In this document: positions 56,644 through 64,000 of the stretch, one piece after another | Layout: every line of letters begins with the position of its first letter | Numbering within the stretch: the stretch's first letter is position 1 | Source of the DNA: DASQZK01 sp963771005 | Lineage (GTDB): Bacteria > Bacteroidota > Bacteroidia > Bacteroidales > GCA-2748055 | Assembly: GCA_963771005.1 (NCBI GenBank) | Contig: CAVYRO010000003.1 | Coordinates: forward strand, 806,001 to 870,000 | Direction of reading: 5' to 3' | DNA: 64,000 nucleotides | Program-made: the position numbers and the translations under genes | The notes under the pieces: generated by a model | Seen by the model: only the letters and a program-made list of their open reading frames with translations | The model's database searches: none | What the model was told of the DNA's origin: nothing

Positions 56644-56773
56644 GGCTTCGATGATTAACAGAAAGAACCTGGAAGGAAACAAGCCGGTATCTCTATCTGC
56701 AGGCTATCCTGAGAGCATCTGGTTTGCCTGATTGCCGGTTACCTACCAAAATTATGACAATCGCGGATTGAAT

Positions 56774-56806
56774 AATAGTACTAATCATTACATTAATTAT
56801 ACTTAT
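56774..56806 (+). promoter_or_regulatory. AraC-type direct repeat upstream of SusC (pair B)
   Basis: TACTAAT (56779-56785) is followed 21 bp later by TACTTAT (56800-56806), with CATTACATTAATTA between them. The first half-site is also part of a small palindrome AATAGTACTAAT. The spacing and flanks match 17428-17455. The direction, however, is opposite to the SusC gene, so it may act at a distance, or on an unrecognised transcript, or only by chance. Confidence 0.4.
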
Positions 56807-57080
56807 CTATATAATTATGTCAATTATGAGGCGATATTTAAATAATTATGCAATATAAGTACCAATCAAATTTGTTTCCTTAAGACGAGGCGTCGTCATG
56901 CCCGGGTTATTTGATTAAGTATGAGTGAGGGTGAAGGGTTAATAAACCTAATCCATTGAGCCTTCAAAAAAGGGACTGGCACCTGGTTTTTATGATAATA
57001 AGCAATAGTATAAACCGAAAAATCGGAATTCTCAGATGATAAAATAAGGGATGAAAGGAAAATCTTTTCAGATATAGTTT

Positions 57081-57464
57081 TTAAGGGTTAAGAAAGATCC
57101 TTTTTTTGTAAAGCCATTGCAGGATCAGCCATTCCGTTCCCACAAAGATGACAATGACGAATAAAGGACCGAATTGCCCCAGTGGCTGTGCGATCCCTTT
57201 AGTGAATACATGTGTGATCTCTGATAGTTTCATGACGGTACCGGAGAGATAGATGGCCAGTGCATTCATCCCGATAATGACGAAGAAATACGTCCACCTC
57301 TTCTTCTCCCTGACATCGATGATCCAGTAGAAGAGGAGCAAGACCGAACATGCCCATCCTGCGCTGAGAAGTCCGTAGGAGACAGTCCACATTTTCATTA
57401 CTACGGGAACAAAAATGGAGACGATGTAGCCTGTTGCAAGCACCCCTGCGCAGGTAAGTGCCAT
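57081..57464 (-). CDS. NagX/HGSNAT-like acyltransferase, C-terminal part
   Basis: The 127 residues (helices with LLSAGWACSVLLLFYW, IIDVREKKR, FVIIGMNALAIYL) are the end of the membrane acyltransferase that starts at 58188. The frame changes at about 57470, where SERTPG is followed by YKIKIMALT only if one base is added or removed. The paralogue at 1-648 shows the same region uninterrupted. The Met at 57464 is internal. Confidence 0.85.
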   Translation of the reverse strand: MALTCAGVLATGYIVSIFVPVVMKMWTVSYGLLSAGWACSVLLLFYWIIDVREKKRWTYFFVIIGMNALAIYLSGTVMKLSEITHVFTKGIAQPLGQFGPLFVIVIFVGTEWLILQWLYKKRIFLNP

Positions 57465-57468
57465 TATT

Positions 57469-58188
57469 TTAATTTTGTACGCCCGGGGTCCGTTCGCTCA
57501 TAAGTAAACGGCCCATAAGCAGGCCAAGTATCGTGGTTGAAATTGGCGGGATCATGGAGATCATCGTTCCCCAGCCTTCAATGAACACTGAATCTCCCGT
57601 ACGGCCCGGCAAAAGAGTTTTATCGACGTACCATACGAGGTTAGCGTTCTGTGCATACGATCCTGAACCTACTCCGGGAACAGGGATAAGGGCTAATGCC
57701 AGGCCATAGGCAAGGAGGATGAGGAGGGCAGCCGATGCCTGGAATTTCCAGGATTTCCGCACCAGCAGGAAGGCTACGAGGTAGGCCACTGCAATGGGTT
57801 GAAGGGCGCTGCTGAGCTCTATCAGGTAAGGGTTTCCAAGGCTGACGGATTCTCTTATGGAACCTAACAGAAACAAAATGAGAAATCTTCGGATCGCATG
57901 ATTCAGCATCCGGGGATAACTCTGGGTCTGGGACCTCCTGGCGTATGCGAATGGAATGGAGACACCGACCATAAGCATAAAACCGGGCCATATGCAGTCG
58001 TAAAAGCGCAAACCTTCCCATGCGGAATGGTCCATCTGGGATACAAAGAATCCGGTAACACTGTTATGCCCAAGCTTGCCAAGGGCTTCGATCAGTGCAC
58101 CACCCCCCACGATCCAGAACATGGTAAAACCCCGCATGGTATCCAGTGAAACGAGACGGGCAGATTTGGTTTTCTCAGGCGTTGACAT
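57469..58188 (-). CDS. NagX/HGSNAT-like acyltransferase, N-terminal part (frameshifted)
   Basis: The 239 residues begin with the DTMRGFTMFWIVGGG motif of the family and continue with helices and the periplasmic-loop sequence GLRFYDCIWPGFMLMVG. These are typical of DUF5009/HGSNAT-like proteins, which acetylate amino sugars across the membrane using cytosolic acetyl-CoA. The stop at 57469 is due to a one-base frame change. The complete protein would have about 369 residues. It lies between two SusC/SusD blocks on the same strand and is consistent with use of N-substituted hexosamines. Confidence 0.85.
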   Translation of the reverse strand: MSTPEKTKSARLVSLDTMRGFTMFWIVGGGALIEALGKLGHNSVTGFFVSQMDHSAWEGLRFYDCIWPGFMLMVGVSIPFAYARRSQTQSYPRMLNHAIRRFLILFLLGSIRESVSLGNPYLIELSSALQPIAVAYLVAFLLVRKSWKFQASAALLILLAYGLALALIPVPGVGSGSYAQNANLVWYVDKTLLPGRTGDSVFIEGWGTMISMIPPISTTILGLLMGRLLMSERTPGVQN

Positions 58189-58372
58189 AGCAAAAGGTTT
58201 TTAATTTAGATAAAGAGCCAAAATGTTCATCAATGCAGCATTTTTCAATCGAAGTATTCTGAGGCGATGTTTTTAGAATTCACCAGCTTTAAACAGAGTC
58301 CGGAAGCAAATTCAGGGATTTGAAAAAATAGGAATATCAAATTATAAATATCAAACTACAAAACACAAGACA

Positions 58373-58486
58373 TAATTAGTGTCAGAAAGAAAACTCGACA
58401 ACCCTTCGACTTCGCTCAGGGACCGGTCAATTCGATGAACGAAGAACGTTTCGGATGGTGGTAAGGCAGGCCAAAGGCCCTTCATA
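58373..58486. repeat. Dispersed repeat, left arm of the MITE family
   Basis: TAATTAGTGTCAG at the edge, then gacttcgctcagggaccggt, then gatgaacgaagaac, then tcggatggtggtaaggcagg. This is the entire left arm of the element at 44245-44499, ending in aaaggcccttc. No right arm is present. It lies between NagX-like and DUF1735-like genes. Elsewhere in 58189-58660 no gene was found. Confidence 0.8.
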
Positions 58487-58599
58487 AGAAAACCATTGAA
58501 TCGTTTCTGATTTATTTGTTTATTTATTGAGTCATCCCAACAGTTTATTCTTTGTCCATTCTATCTCCCCCATGTAAAGGATTGGTGAATTGGTAAACC

Positions 58600-58655
58600 C
58601 CATAACCCCATAACCCCATAACCCATAACTCCATAACTCCATAACCTCATAACCC
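58600..58655. repeat. cataacccc simple repeat
   Basis: About six copies of a 9-bp unit cataacccc or cataactcc lie immediately before the stop of the DUF1735-like gene. The same unit type occurs at 17252-17330. Confidence 0.85.
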
Positions 58656-58660
58656 CATTC

Positions 58661-59701
58661 TTATAATCCAACCAGTACCGGATTAATCTCATATTTTATT
58701 CCCCTGTCCCTGAATACCAGAGTATCAGCTACCTGGTGGGTGTTGGCGCCTTCCGTATAGGTATAATTCAGGTACATCGACTGCCATTTCAGACCTGTCC
58801 AGGTTTCCGTGGTGGATGAGAGATCGTGGTATTCCCCGCTTCCGGCCACGGAATAGGAAGAGCCGGCACGTGGAGTGATCGTAACCGGTCCTGATCCTCC
58901 TTCGGCATTCCCGAATTCCAGGGTCATGGCATACTTGCCTGTGTTGCTGACCTTAGCCGCAACACCGTTAGTATAAACGGTTTTCGTATCCAGGGTGGTC
59001 AGCTTTATAATAAGGTCCTTCTCCACATAACGATTGCGAAATACAACAGTGTCAGTTATAACTCCGCCGGTTGAAACGATATCCCGGCCCCGGTGCAGAT
59101 AGGTGCCATGGTATGCATTGACATACTTTATCCCGTATAAAACCCAGTCTTTGGGAGCCTTCCCCGATTCCCAATCGGCAGCAATCCTTCTGTCGGCTTC
59201 CCCGGGTTTCATTTTCTTTCCGGAAAGTACGCTGTCTGCCGAGGTTCCTGTTATCCTTAGCGGGATCACATACTGTCCGGTAACGGCTATAGAATCATTA
59301 AAAAATGCATCGGCCAGTTCAACTCGAATCAGGCCGTTGAAGGACCCCTTGTGTATAATGGCTGTATTTAAAGGGTTTAGCGTATAATAACTTTCCGGAA
59401 GAGCAATGAGTGGAACGCCTGCGGAAATAAATGCATTATTAGTCAGGGAGGGATCAACGACATAATCAACCGTCCAGTTCTGGTAATTGTCATACATACC
59501 CCCGATGCTCATAGCAATATCCAGCTTGTGCTCCCTGTCAAGTGTATTATCCACCCGGTCTTCCCCAAGCGAAAGAGTCCGCAGAGGAGATTGAATGGGG
59601 AAATAAACTGCCTGCAGTTCAAAATCGGGGAATTCCTGTTTCTGATTATCACAGGCTGTCATTCCTGTAAGTATCAAGAGGAAAATAAATGCCTTTCTCA
59701 T
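58661..59701 (-). CDS. DUF1735/DUF5627-type surface lipoprotein
   Basis: The start at 59701 gives a lipoprotein signal (LILTGMTACDN). The 346 residues have an N-terminal DUF1735-like (BT_3987-like) domain (about 30-150, with VDPSLTNNAF and IALPESYYTLN) and a C-terminal beta domain (about 175-345, DUF5627-like, with GTYLHRGRD and YTYTEGANTHQVADTLVF). Such proteins sit after SusD in glycan loci and act as surface glycan-binding proteins. It starts 27 bp after the SusD stop of pair C, so it belongs to that transcript. Confidence 0.85.
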   Translation of the reverse strand: MRKAFIFLLILTGMTACDNQKQEFPDFELQAVYFPIQSPLRTLSLGEDRVDNTLDREHKLDIAMSIGGMYDNYQNWTVDYVVDPSLTNNAFISAGVPLIALPESYYTLNPLNTAIIHKGSFNGLIRVELADAFFNDSIAVTGQYVIPLRITGTSADSVLSGKKMKPGEADRRIAADWESGKAPKDWVLYGIKYVNAYHGTYLHRGRDIVSTGGVITDTVVFRNRYVEKDLIIKLTTLDTKTVYTNGVAAKVSNTGKYAMTLEFGNAEGGSGPVTITPRAGSSYSVAGSGEYHDLSSTTETWTGLKWQSMYLNYTYTEGANTHQVADTLVFRDRGIKYEINPVLVGL

Positions 59702-59728
59702 AACTTTAATTTTTATATGCATTTGGAT

Positions 59729-60694
59729 CTACCAACCTGAATTCTGTTCAATATTATATTTCAGGGTCTCTTCATAGGGAATGGGACCATAGATCATATC
59801 GGGCGAGAAAATCCTCTCCTCGATATTACTGTAGGTATAGGAATAAGTTGAATCATTTTTCATCGTAATGTAAACCCCTTTTACCGGTTCATTCATCAAT
59901 GCCTGTTCATTCCAGCGGCGGATATCCCAGAATCTGAATCCTTCGAAACAGAGTTCAAGACGTCTCTCGTTACGTATCAGTTTTCTCATATCAGCCTGGC
60001 TTACCACCGATGCCAGATAGTTATCGGGAGATAGCCCGGCCCTATGCCTTAACTCAGCGATCTTTGTTCTTGCAGTGAATCCGTAACCGTTGGGATCGCC
60101 GTCGGGTCCCCAGGCTTCATTGGCTGCTTCCGCGAAATTCAACAGAACCTCCGTCATACGGATAAGAGTATAGTTATGCCCCGAATTGACCGAACTGCCC
60201 GGAGTGAGGGATACACCTTCGGACATGAATTTTTTCAGGTAATACCCGGTGCGGGTTGAAGAGACAAGGGAATTGATTCCATCCAGGTCGGCTCCGACGT
60301 ATGTGTTCACAACGGCACTTTTTAAGGTTGAACCGTTAAAGAGAATATATTGGCCGAGCCGCGGATCACGGCCGGTGAAAGGATGTGCCGGATCGTACCC
60401 GCTGAGGGGGTCGGTTATGGGAAAGCCGTTTGCCATCGGGAAGGCATCGACAAGATTCTGTGACGGATTGGTCCGGCCACTTCCGAACAATGTGGGCGGA
60501 AAATTCTCTTCTTCCCAGTTCTTCTGCTGCACCTCGGCCCTGTTCCAGATGATCTCCTTATTTTTCTTCTCCTTATAAAAAGCAACCCCTTTGTTGTACA
60601 AGGCGCCCAGGTCGGAAAGCAGACCGGCTGAAATCCCGGCCGCTTCTGCCCACGAAGCAGCCTGTGCATCGGCGAATGCACGGGCTTGCTGCAA
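59729..60694 (-). CDS. SusD-like lipoprotein (pair C), C-terminal part
   Basis: The 321 residues run from AFADAQAASWAEAAG to the C-terminal YNIEQNSGW and include the FEGFRFWDIRRWNEQ motif. The Met at 60694 is internal. The gene is split from the N-terminal fragment by one extra base at about 60686-60690. The pair A gene reads ASPAFAE at the equivalent place without interruption, which proves the indel and its position. It would bind glycan at the surface with the SusC encoded upstream. Confidence 0.88.
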   Translation of the reverse strand: MQQARAFADAQAASWAEAAGISAGLLSDLGALYNKGVAFYKEKKNKEIIWNRAEVQQKNWEEENFPPTLFGSGRTNPSQNLVDAFPMANGFPITDPLSGYDPAHPFTGRDPRLGQYILFNGSTLKSAVVNTYVGADLDGINSLVSSTRTGYYLKKFMSEGVSLTPGSSVNSGHNYTLIRMTEVLLNFAEAANEAWGPDGDPNGYGFTARTKIAELRHRAGLSPDNYLASVVSQADMRKLIRNERRLELCFEGFRFWDIRRWNEQALMNEPVKGVYITMKNDSTYSYTYSNIEERIFSPDMIYGPIPYEETLKYNIEQNSGW

Positions 60695-61436
60695 GAAGGG
60701 CCACCCTCGATTTTAAAGCCCTTGCGGTATTACCATTGATACGGTTTTCAAATCGGGCCCCACTAGTGGCATTTTCCGAAGCCCCACCACCGTCAGCCCA
60801 TACCGACGGCAGATTCGCGATTGCAGTATCAAGATCGGTGAAAATATTTTTTACACATTCAGCGAACGTATTGCGGGGTATTTCCCAATCATCATCCGTC
60901 ATCATAATCTCATTGATCACAGGATAACCAAGCAGCTGCCCGCCGGCGGATTTCCCGGAATGGTTTTGCAACAGCAGGTATTGATACCATGCTCTCAATG
61001 CGAAGGCTTCACCTTTCAGCCGCTTGAGATGTAATGTATTCCGGAGCTCATTCTCCGTTTTACCGAGGCTTGGATCATTCGACCAGGCTACGGATTCATA
61101 AACATCCAAAAACCTGTTTATATAGGAGATCTGCTTATAGGCATCCGCCCATGCTGAAACCGGGTCAAAGGAAGATAACCACTCCCCGATAGCCATCCGG
61201 CGGTATTCGGATTCCTTATCGTTCGTAACGCCGTCATCGCAAGCCACGTCCGTTGAAAAATGATAATCTTCCGGCAGGGCTGCATACGCCGTCATTAACA
61301 AACCTTCTGCGAATGAAGGATTGACGAGGAGTTCCTCCCTGGAAAGTGTCCCTTCGGGCTGCGGTTCAAGAAACTTTTCACACGATGCTGTAAGCACGGT
61401 TAAAAACAGCAGGACCGGTTTGATATATGTTCTCAT
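60573..61436 (-). CDS. SusD-like lipoprotein (pair C), N-terminal part
   Basis: The start at 61436 gives a lipoprotein signal (LFLTVLTASCEKF). About 250 residues of the SusD fold follow (LKGEAFALRAWYQYLLLQ, TDLDTAIANLPSVW), then the frame is lost at LLAASP. The true junction lies at about 60688; residues after that in this frame are not homologous to SusD. With 59729-60694 it makes a protein of about 570 residues, a paralogue of pair A. Confidence 0.88.
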   Translation of the reverse strand: MRTYIKPVLLFLTVLTASCEKFLEPQPEGTLSREELLVNPSFAEGLLMTAYAALPEDYHFSTDVACDDGVTNDKESEYRRMAIGEWLSSFDPVSAWADAYKQISYINRFLDVYESVAWSNDPSLGKTENELRNTLHLKRLKGEAFALRAWYQYLLLQNHSGKSAGGQLLGYPVINEIMMTDDDWEIPRNTFAECVKNIFTDLDTAIANLPSVWADGGGASENATSGARFENRINGNTARALKSRVALLAASPCIRRCTGCFVGRSGRDFSRSAFRPGRLVQQRGCFL

Positions 61437-61452
61437 GTCTCTGGTTTTGCAT

Positions 61453-64000
61453 TTAAAATTGTACGGCCAGGCCAAGCGAAAAACTTCGGGTCTGCGGAGC
61501 AGAACCGATGTTCAGTTCCGTCTTATCCCTGATTTGTGAGGCATTCCACAGGTTATATCCTCTAACGAAAAAACGTGCCCCGCTAAGACCGGCAAATTGA
61601 AGATCCTTTAGCGAGTAGGTTAGCTGAACCGTCTGTAGTTTCAGCCAGCTATTTTCGTACAACCAATAGGAAGAGTTAATAAAATTATTCGGGCTTGATG
61701 TTGAGGAAAGCCTTGGATATGAAGCCGTTGAAGCGGTTTCCGGAGTCCAGCGGTCCCTGACCACTTCGGAATATTTCCGGTCGCCGTATACCCAGTAGTA
61801 TGGATCGTTGAATATCCTGTCCTCCCCGTTTTGACCAATGGCCAGCGCGAATAATTCAAAGGCTCCGTAAGTGATATTGAGCGTCAGACCATAGCCGATC
61901 CTGGGATCCGAATTGCCGATCATCATCTGGTCTTCGTTGTTGATCACATTATCATTGTTGAGATCCTTATATTTAATGTCGCCGGGCCTGACCGTACCGA
62001 ACGTCTGCAACGGTGAATTATCAATTTCGGCCTGGTCCTCAAATAAACCGAGGGCTACGAAGCCGAAAACAGCATCTGATGGGCGTCCGATAATACTCCG
62101 GTAATTGTCGGGATAATTAAGTTCGTCTGCCGTGAGTACTTTGGGTATTGAATAGACGAGATTGGCTCCGGCCCGGAATTTAAATCCACCGGTTTTTACC
62201 GTATAATTCAAACCGGCTTCAACTCCCTTTGACTCAATGCTTCCGTAATTGTCCCAGGGAAGTCCCGTGAAATATCCGGGGAGAATATTCTCTTTTTGGG
62301 CGATCAGGTCGTACCTTTTATTATAAAAGAATGCTCCTTCAAAACCTAATTTATAATCCAGGACCATGGTTTCGAACCCGGCATTGAAGTTCATGGTTTT
62401 TTCCCATCCAAGAGAGGGATTGCCCATGGACATATCCCACGAGGAATTGTATGCAAGACTTTGATTGTAGTAATAAACCGAGCTTTCCTCGAAGTAATCC
62501 CTGCCCAGGTAAAAGTTCTGTATCGATTCATCGCTGTTATTTATGGCCCAACTGGCTCTTAACTTAAGGTAGTTAATCACGGGGTGATCTCTGAGAAAAT
62601 CTTCCTCGGAAAGGATCCAGGCCAGGCTGGCACCCGGTGAGAATGCATAGGGAACCGTTTCGAATAATTTGGAAGAGCCGGCCATCACACCTGTAAATTC
62701 CGCAATCAGTTTATCCTTATATACATAGTTAGCTCTTACCCCGAAATGCAGGTGTTTGGCAGGCTGAAGTATATTATCCACGCTGTACTGATCCCTGTAT
62801 CCAAGAGCTGTGGCCCTGAGGTGATGTCCCCCGAAATGCCGGTCATAATTCAGAGTTCCGTAAACTCCCGTCTGCCGGTAGTAGAATTCATCGGTAACGG
62901 TTTGGGCATCCACCTTTGAATCAACCCCATACTTGGAGAATGCTATACTATCGCCGGCATACGAAGGATGGTATACTGCATACGTGTTCAGCAGGTCGGT
63001 TTTGAACATGTTATACATGTCGAATGAAAAATATACGGAAGCTGTCAGTCCGGGCGTTACAGAACCCAGATCAAAATCGAGTCCCGTACTGATCTGGATC
63101 AGCCTGTCATTGGTCTTACTGGGTCCGTTTCTCGTCAGTTCACCGTAAATATTGGTCATATGTTCCGATGTACCTCCGGGGACATAGCCGCCTTTAAGCA
63201 GTTTTGCGGCGCCGAGGAGAGTCGGATCTTTAATGAGGTTGGCAGGGATCAGCACCGGGTAATATTCGGGATGAAGGGTGGAAGAAAGGCCCCAGAAATC
63301 TTCATCGGTATACCGCGGTCCATCGGAAAGGTTGAACACCACGGTACCGTCAAACCTTAATTTAATCGCTTCCTTAAGTTTGTAATCGATGTTTCCTCTC
63401 ATGTTCAAACGGTCGGTCTTTTCCTTTGCTCCTTCGCCAATCTTAAGCAAACCGTTTTCCCGGTGCCATCCGAGATTGAGATAGTATTGTGCCACTTCAT
63501 TTCCCCCGCCTGCTTCGCCAACAATATTCTGATAACCGGACCAGTTCTTAAGATAAGTTGAATTGTAATAATCCTCATCCGGATAGCGGACCGGATCAAT
63601 GCCACTGCGGGTATTGGCAATGTCCGCAGTTGAAAATTTAGGGGTTAGACCATCGTTCGCCAGGGCTTCATTATAGAGTTCCATATAATCGGCGGCACCC
63701 AGGTATTCCGGATAGCTTATGGGTTTATTAAAACCGTTTTCAGCGGTAAATTGAAGCGTTTTTTTAAGAGGCTCTCCGCGTTTCGTTGTGATCAGGATCA
63801 CTCCGTTAGAAGCCCGGGAGCCGTACAGCAAGGAGGAAGCAAGGTCTTTCACCACGGTGATCTGCTCAACCTGTTGCAGGTTGATATCCATGGCAGGTCT
63901 CGGAATACCGTCGATGACCATCAGGGGATTGCCCATGCCACGTATATCCGAGGGGTCGAACATGCCGGGGACCCTTCCACGTAGGGCACCTTCAACATCT
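61453..64000 (-). CDS. SusC-like transporter (pair C), N-terminus beyond window
   Basis: The frame is open at the window edge; at least 849 residues are visible, starting in the plug domain (ALRGRVPGMFDPSDIRG). It shows QVEQITVVKDLASSLLYGS, the Ca-site-like DLNNDNVINNEDQ near 690 of the visible part, and the aromatic C-terminal strand LGLAVQF. It is a close paralogue of the SusC at 48546-51518. Its SusD lies 16 bp downstream. The signal peptide and regulatory domain are outside the window. Confidence 0.93.
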   Translation of the reverse strand, partial: DVEGALRGRVPGMFDPSDIRGMGNPLMVIDGIPRPAMDINLQQVEQITVVKDLASSLLYGSRASNGVILITTKRGEPLKKTLQFTAENGFNKPISYPEYLGAADYMELYNEALANDGLTPKFSTADIANTRSGIDPVRYPDEDYYNSTYLKNWSGYQNIVGEAGGGNEVAQYYLNLGWHRENGLLKIGEGAKEKTDRLNMRGNIDYKLKEAIKLRFDGTVVFNLSDGPRYTDEDFWGLSSTLHPEYYPVLIPANLIKDPTLLGAAKLLKGGYVPGGTSEHMTNIYGELTRNGPSKTNDRLIQISTGLDFDLGSVTPGLTASVYFSFDMYNMFKTDLLNTYAVYHPSYAGDSIAFSKYGVDSKVDAQTVTDEFYYRQTGVYGTLNYDRHFGGHHLRATALGYRDQYSVDNILQPAKHLHFGVRANYVYKDKLIAEFTGVMAGSSKLFETVPYAFSPGASLAWILSEEDFLRDHPVINYLKLRASWAINNSDESIQNFYLGRDYFEESSVYYYNQSLAYNSSWDMSMGNPSLGWEKTMNFNAGFETMVLDYKLGFEGAFFYNKRYDLIAQKENILPGYFTGLPWDNYGSIESKGVEAGLNYTVKTGGFKFRAGANLVYSIPKVLTADELNYPDNYRSIIGRPSDAVFGFVALGLFEDQAEIDNSPLQTFGTVRPGDIKYKDLNNDNVINNEDQMMIGNSDPRIGYGLTLNITYGAFELFALAIGQNGEDRIFNDPYYWVYGDRKYSEVVRDRWTPETASTASYPRLSSTSSPNNFINSSYWLYENSWLKLQTVQLTYSLKDLQFAGLSGARFFVRGYNLWNASQIRDKTELNIGSAPQTRSFSLGLAVQF

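Overview
The window is chromosomal DNA from a polysaccharide-degrading member of the Bacteroidota. Three things support this: SusC/SusD outer-membrane uptake pairs, secreted proteins with type IX secretion (T9SS) C-terminal sorting domains, and intergenic spacers full of short simple repeats. The closest match in style is a Marinilabiliales/Prolixibacteraceae-like environmental genome, but the genus cannot be read from the sequence. No rRNA, tRNA, phage, plasmid origin or CRISPR array was seen.

Layout. 1-2.0 kb: the end of a NagX/HGSNAT-like membrane acyltransferase and a Tat-type lipoprotein. 2.2-2.43 kb: four 57-bp tandem repeats with nested palindromes. 2.4-9.0 kb (minus strand): a translationally coupled five-gene operon of a giant PQQ-propeller/Rossmann/malectin-like protein, an unknown envelope protein, a one-helix protein, an FtsX-type permease and its ATPase. 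9.3-17.1 kb: a frameshifted TonB receptor, a Tat metallophosphoesterase, a Tat aldo/keto reductase, a beta-helix protein and a T9SS propeller. 17.7-23.6 kb (plus strand): a cytoplasmic sugar cassette (DMT transporter, Gfo/Idh/MocA dehydrogenase, PIG-L deacetylase, GlcN6P-deaminase-like enzyme, CBM9-like protein, PfkB kinase). 23.9-43.3 kb: secreted hydrolases (GH28, esterase, GH27, two duplicated phosphatases, a BNR propeller, GH20, SMP-30) with an AraC regulator and a DegT aminotransferase. 43.4-64 kb (minus strand): an unknown protein, a beta-helix T9SS protein, three SusC/SusD pairs, a DUF1735-like lipoprotein and a second NagX-like gene.

Taken together, the window looks like one or more polysaccharide utilisation loci. 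SusC/SusD and surface lipoproteins would capture a galactose-, uronate- and N-acetylhexosamine-containing glycan. GH28, GH27, GH20, the esterase and the deacetylase-like proteins would cut it, NagX-like proteins could move acetyl groups, and the 17.7-23.6 kb cassette would process amino sugars in the cytoplasm. The substrate is an inference.

Non-coding structure is unusually rich. There is a palindromic MITE-like element of about 255 bp with four single-arm relatives. Two arrays each hold three palindromes spaced exactly 32 bp. A direct-repeat motif with 21-bp spacing sits beside the AraC gene and recurs in two other spacers. Simple repeats of 7, 9 and 10 bp occur in several gaps. About 18 reading-frame breaks fall between 35.8 and 46.5 kb against about five elsewhere, which means either local sequence error or real decay; annotations there describe fragments.
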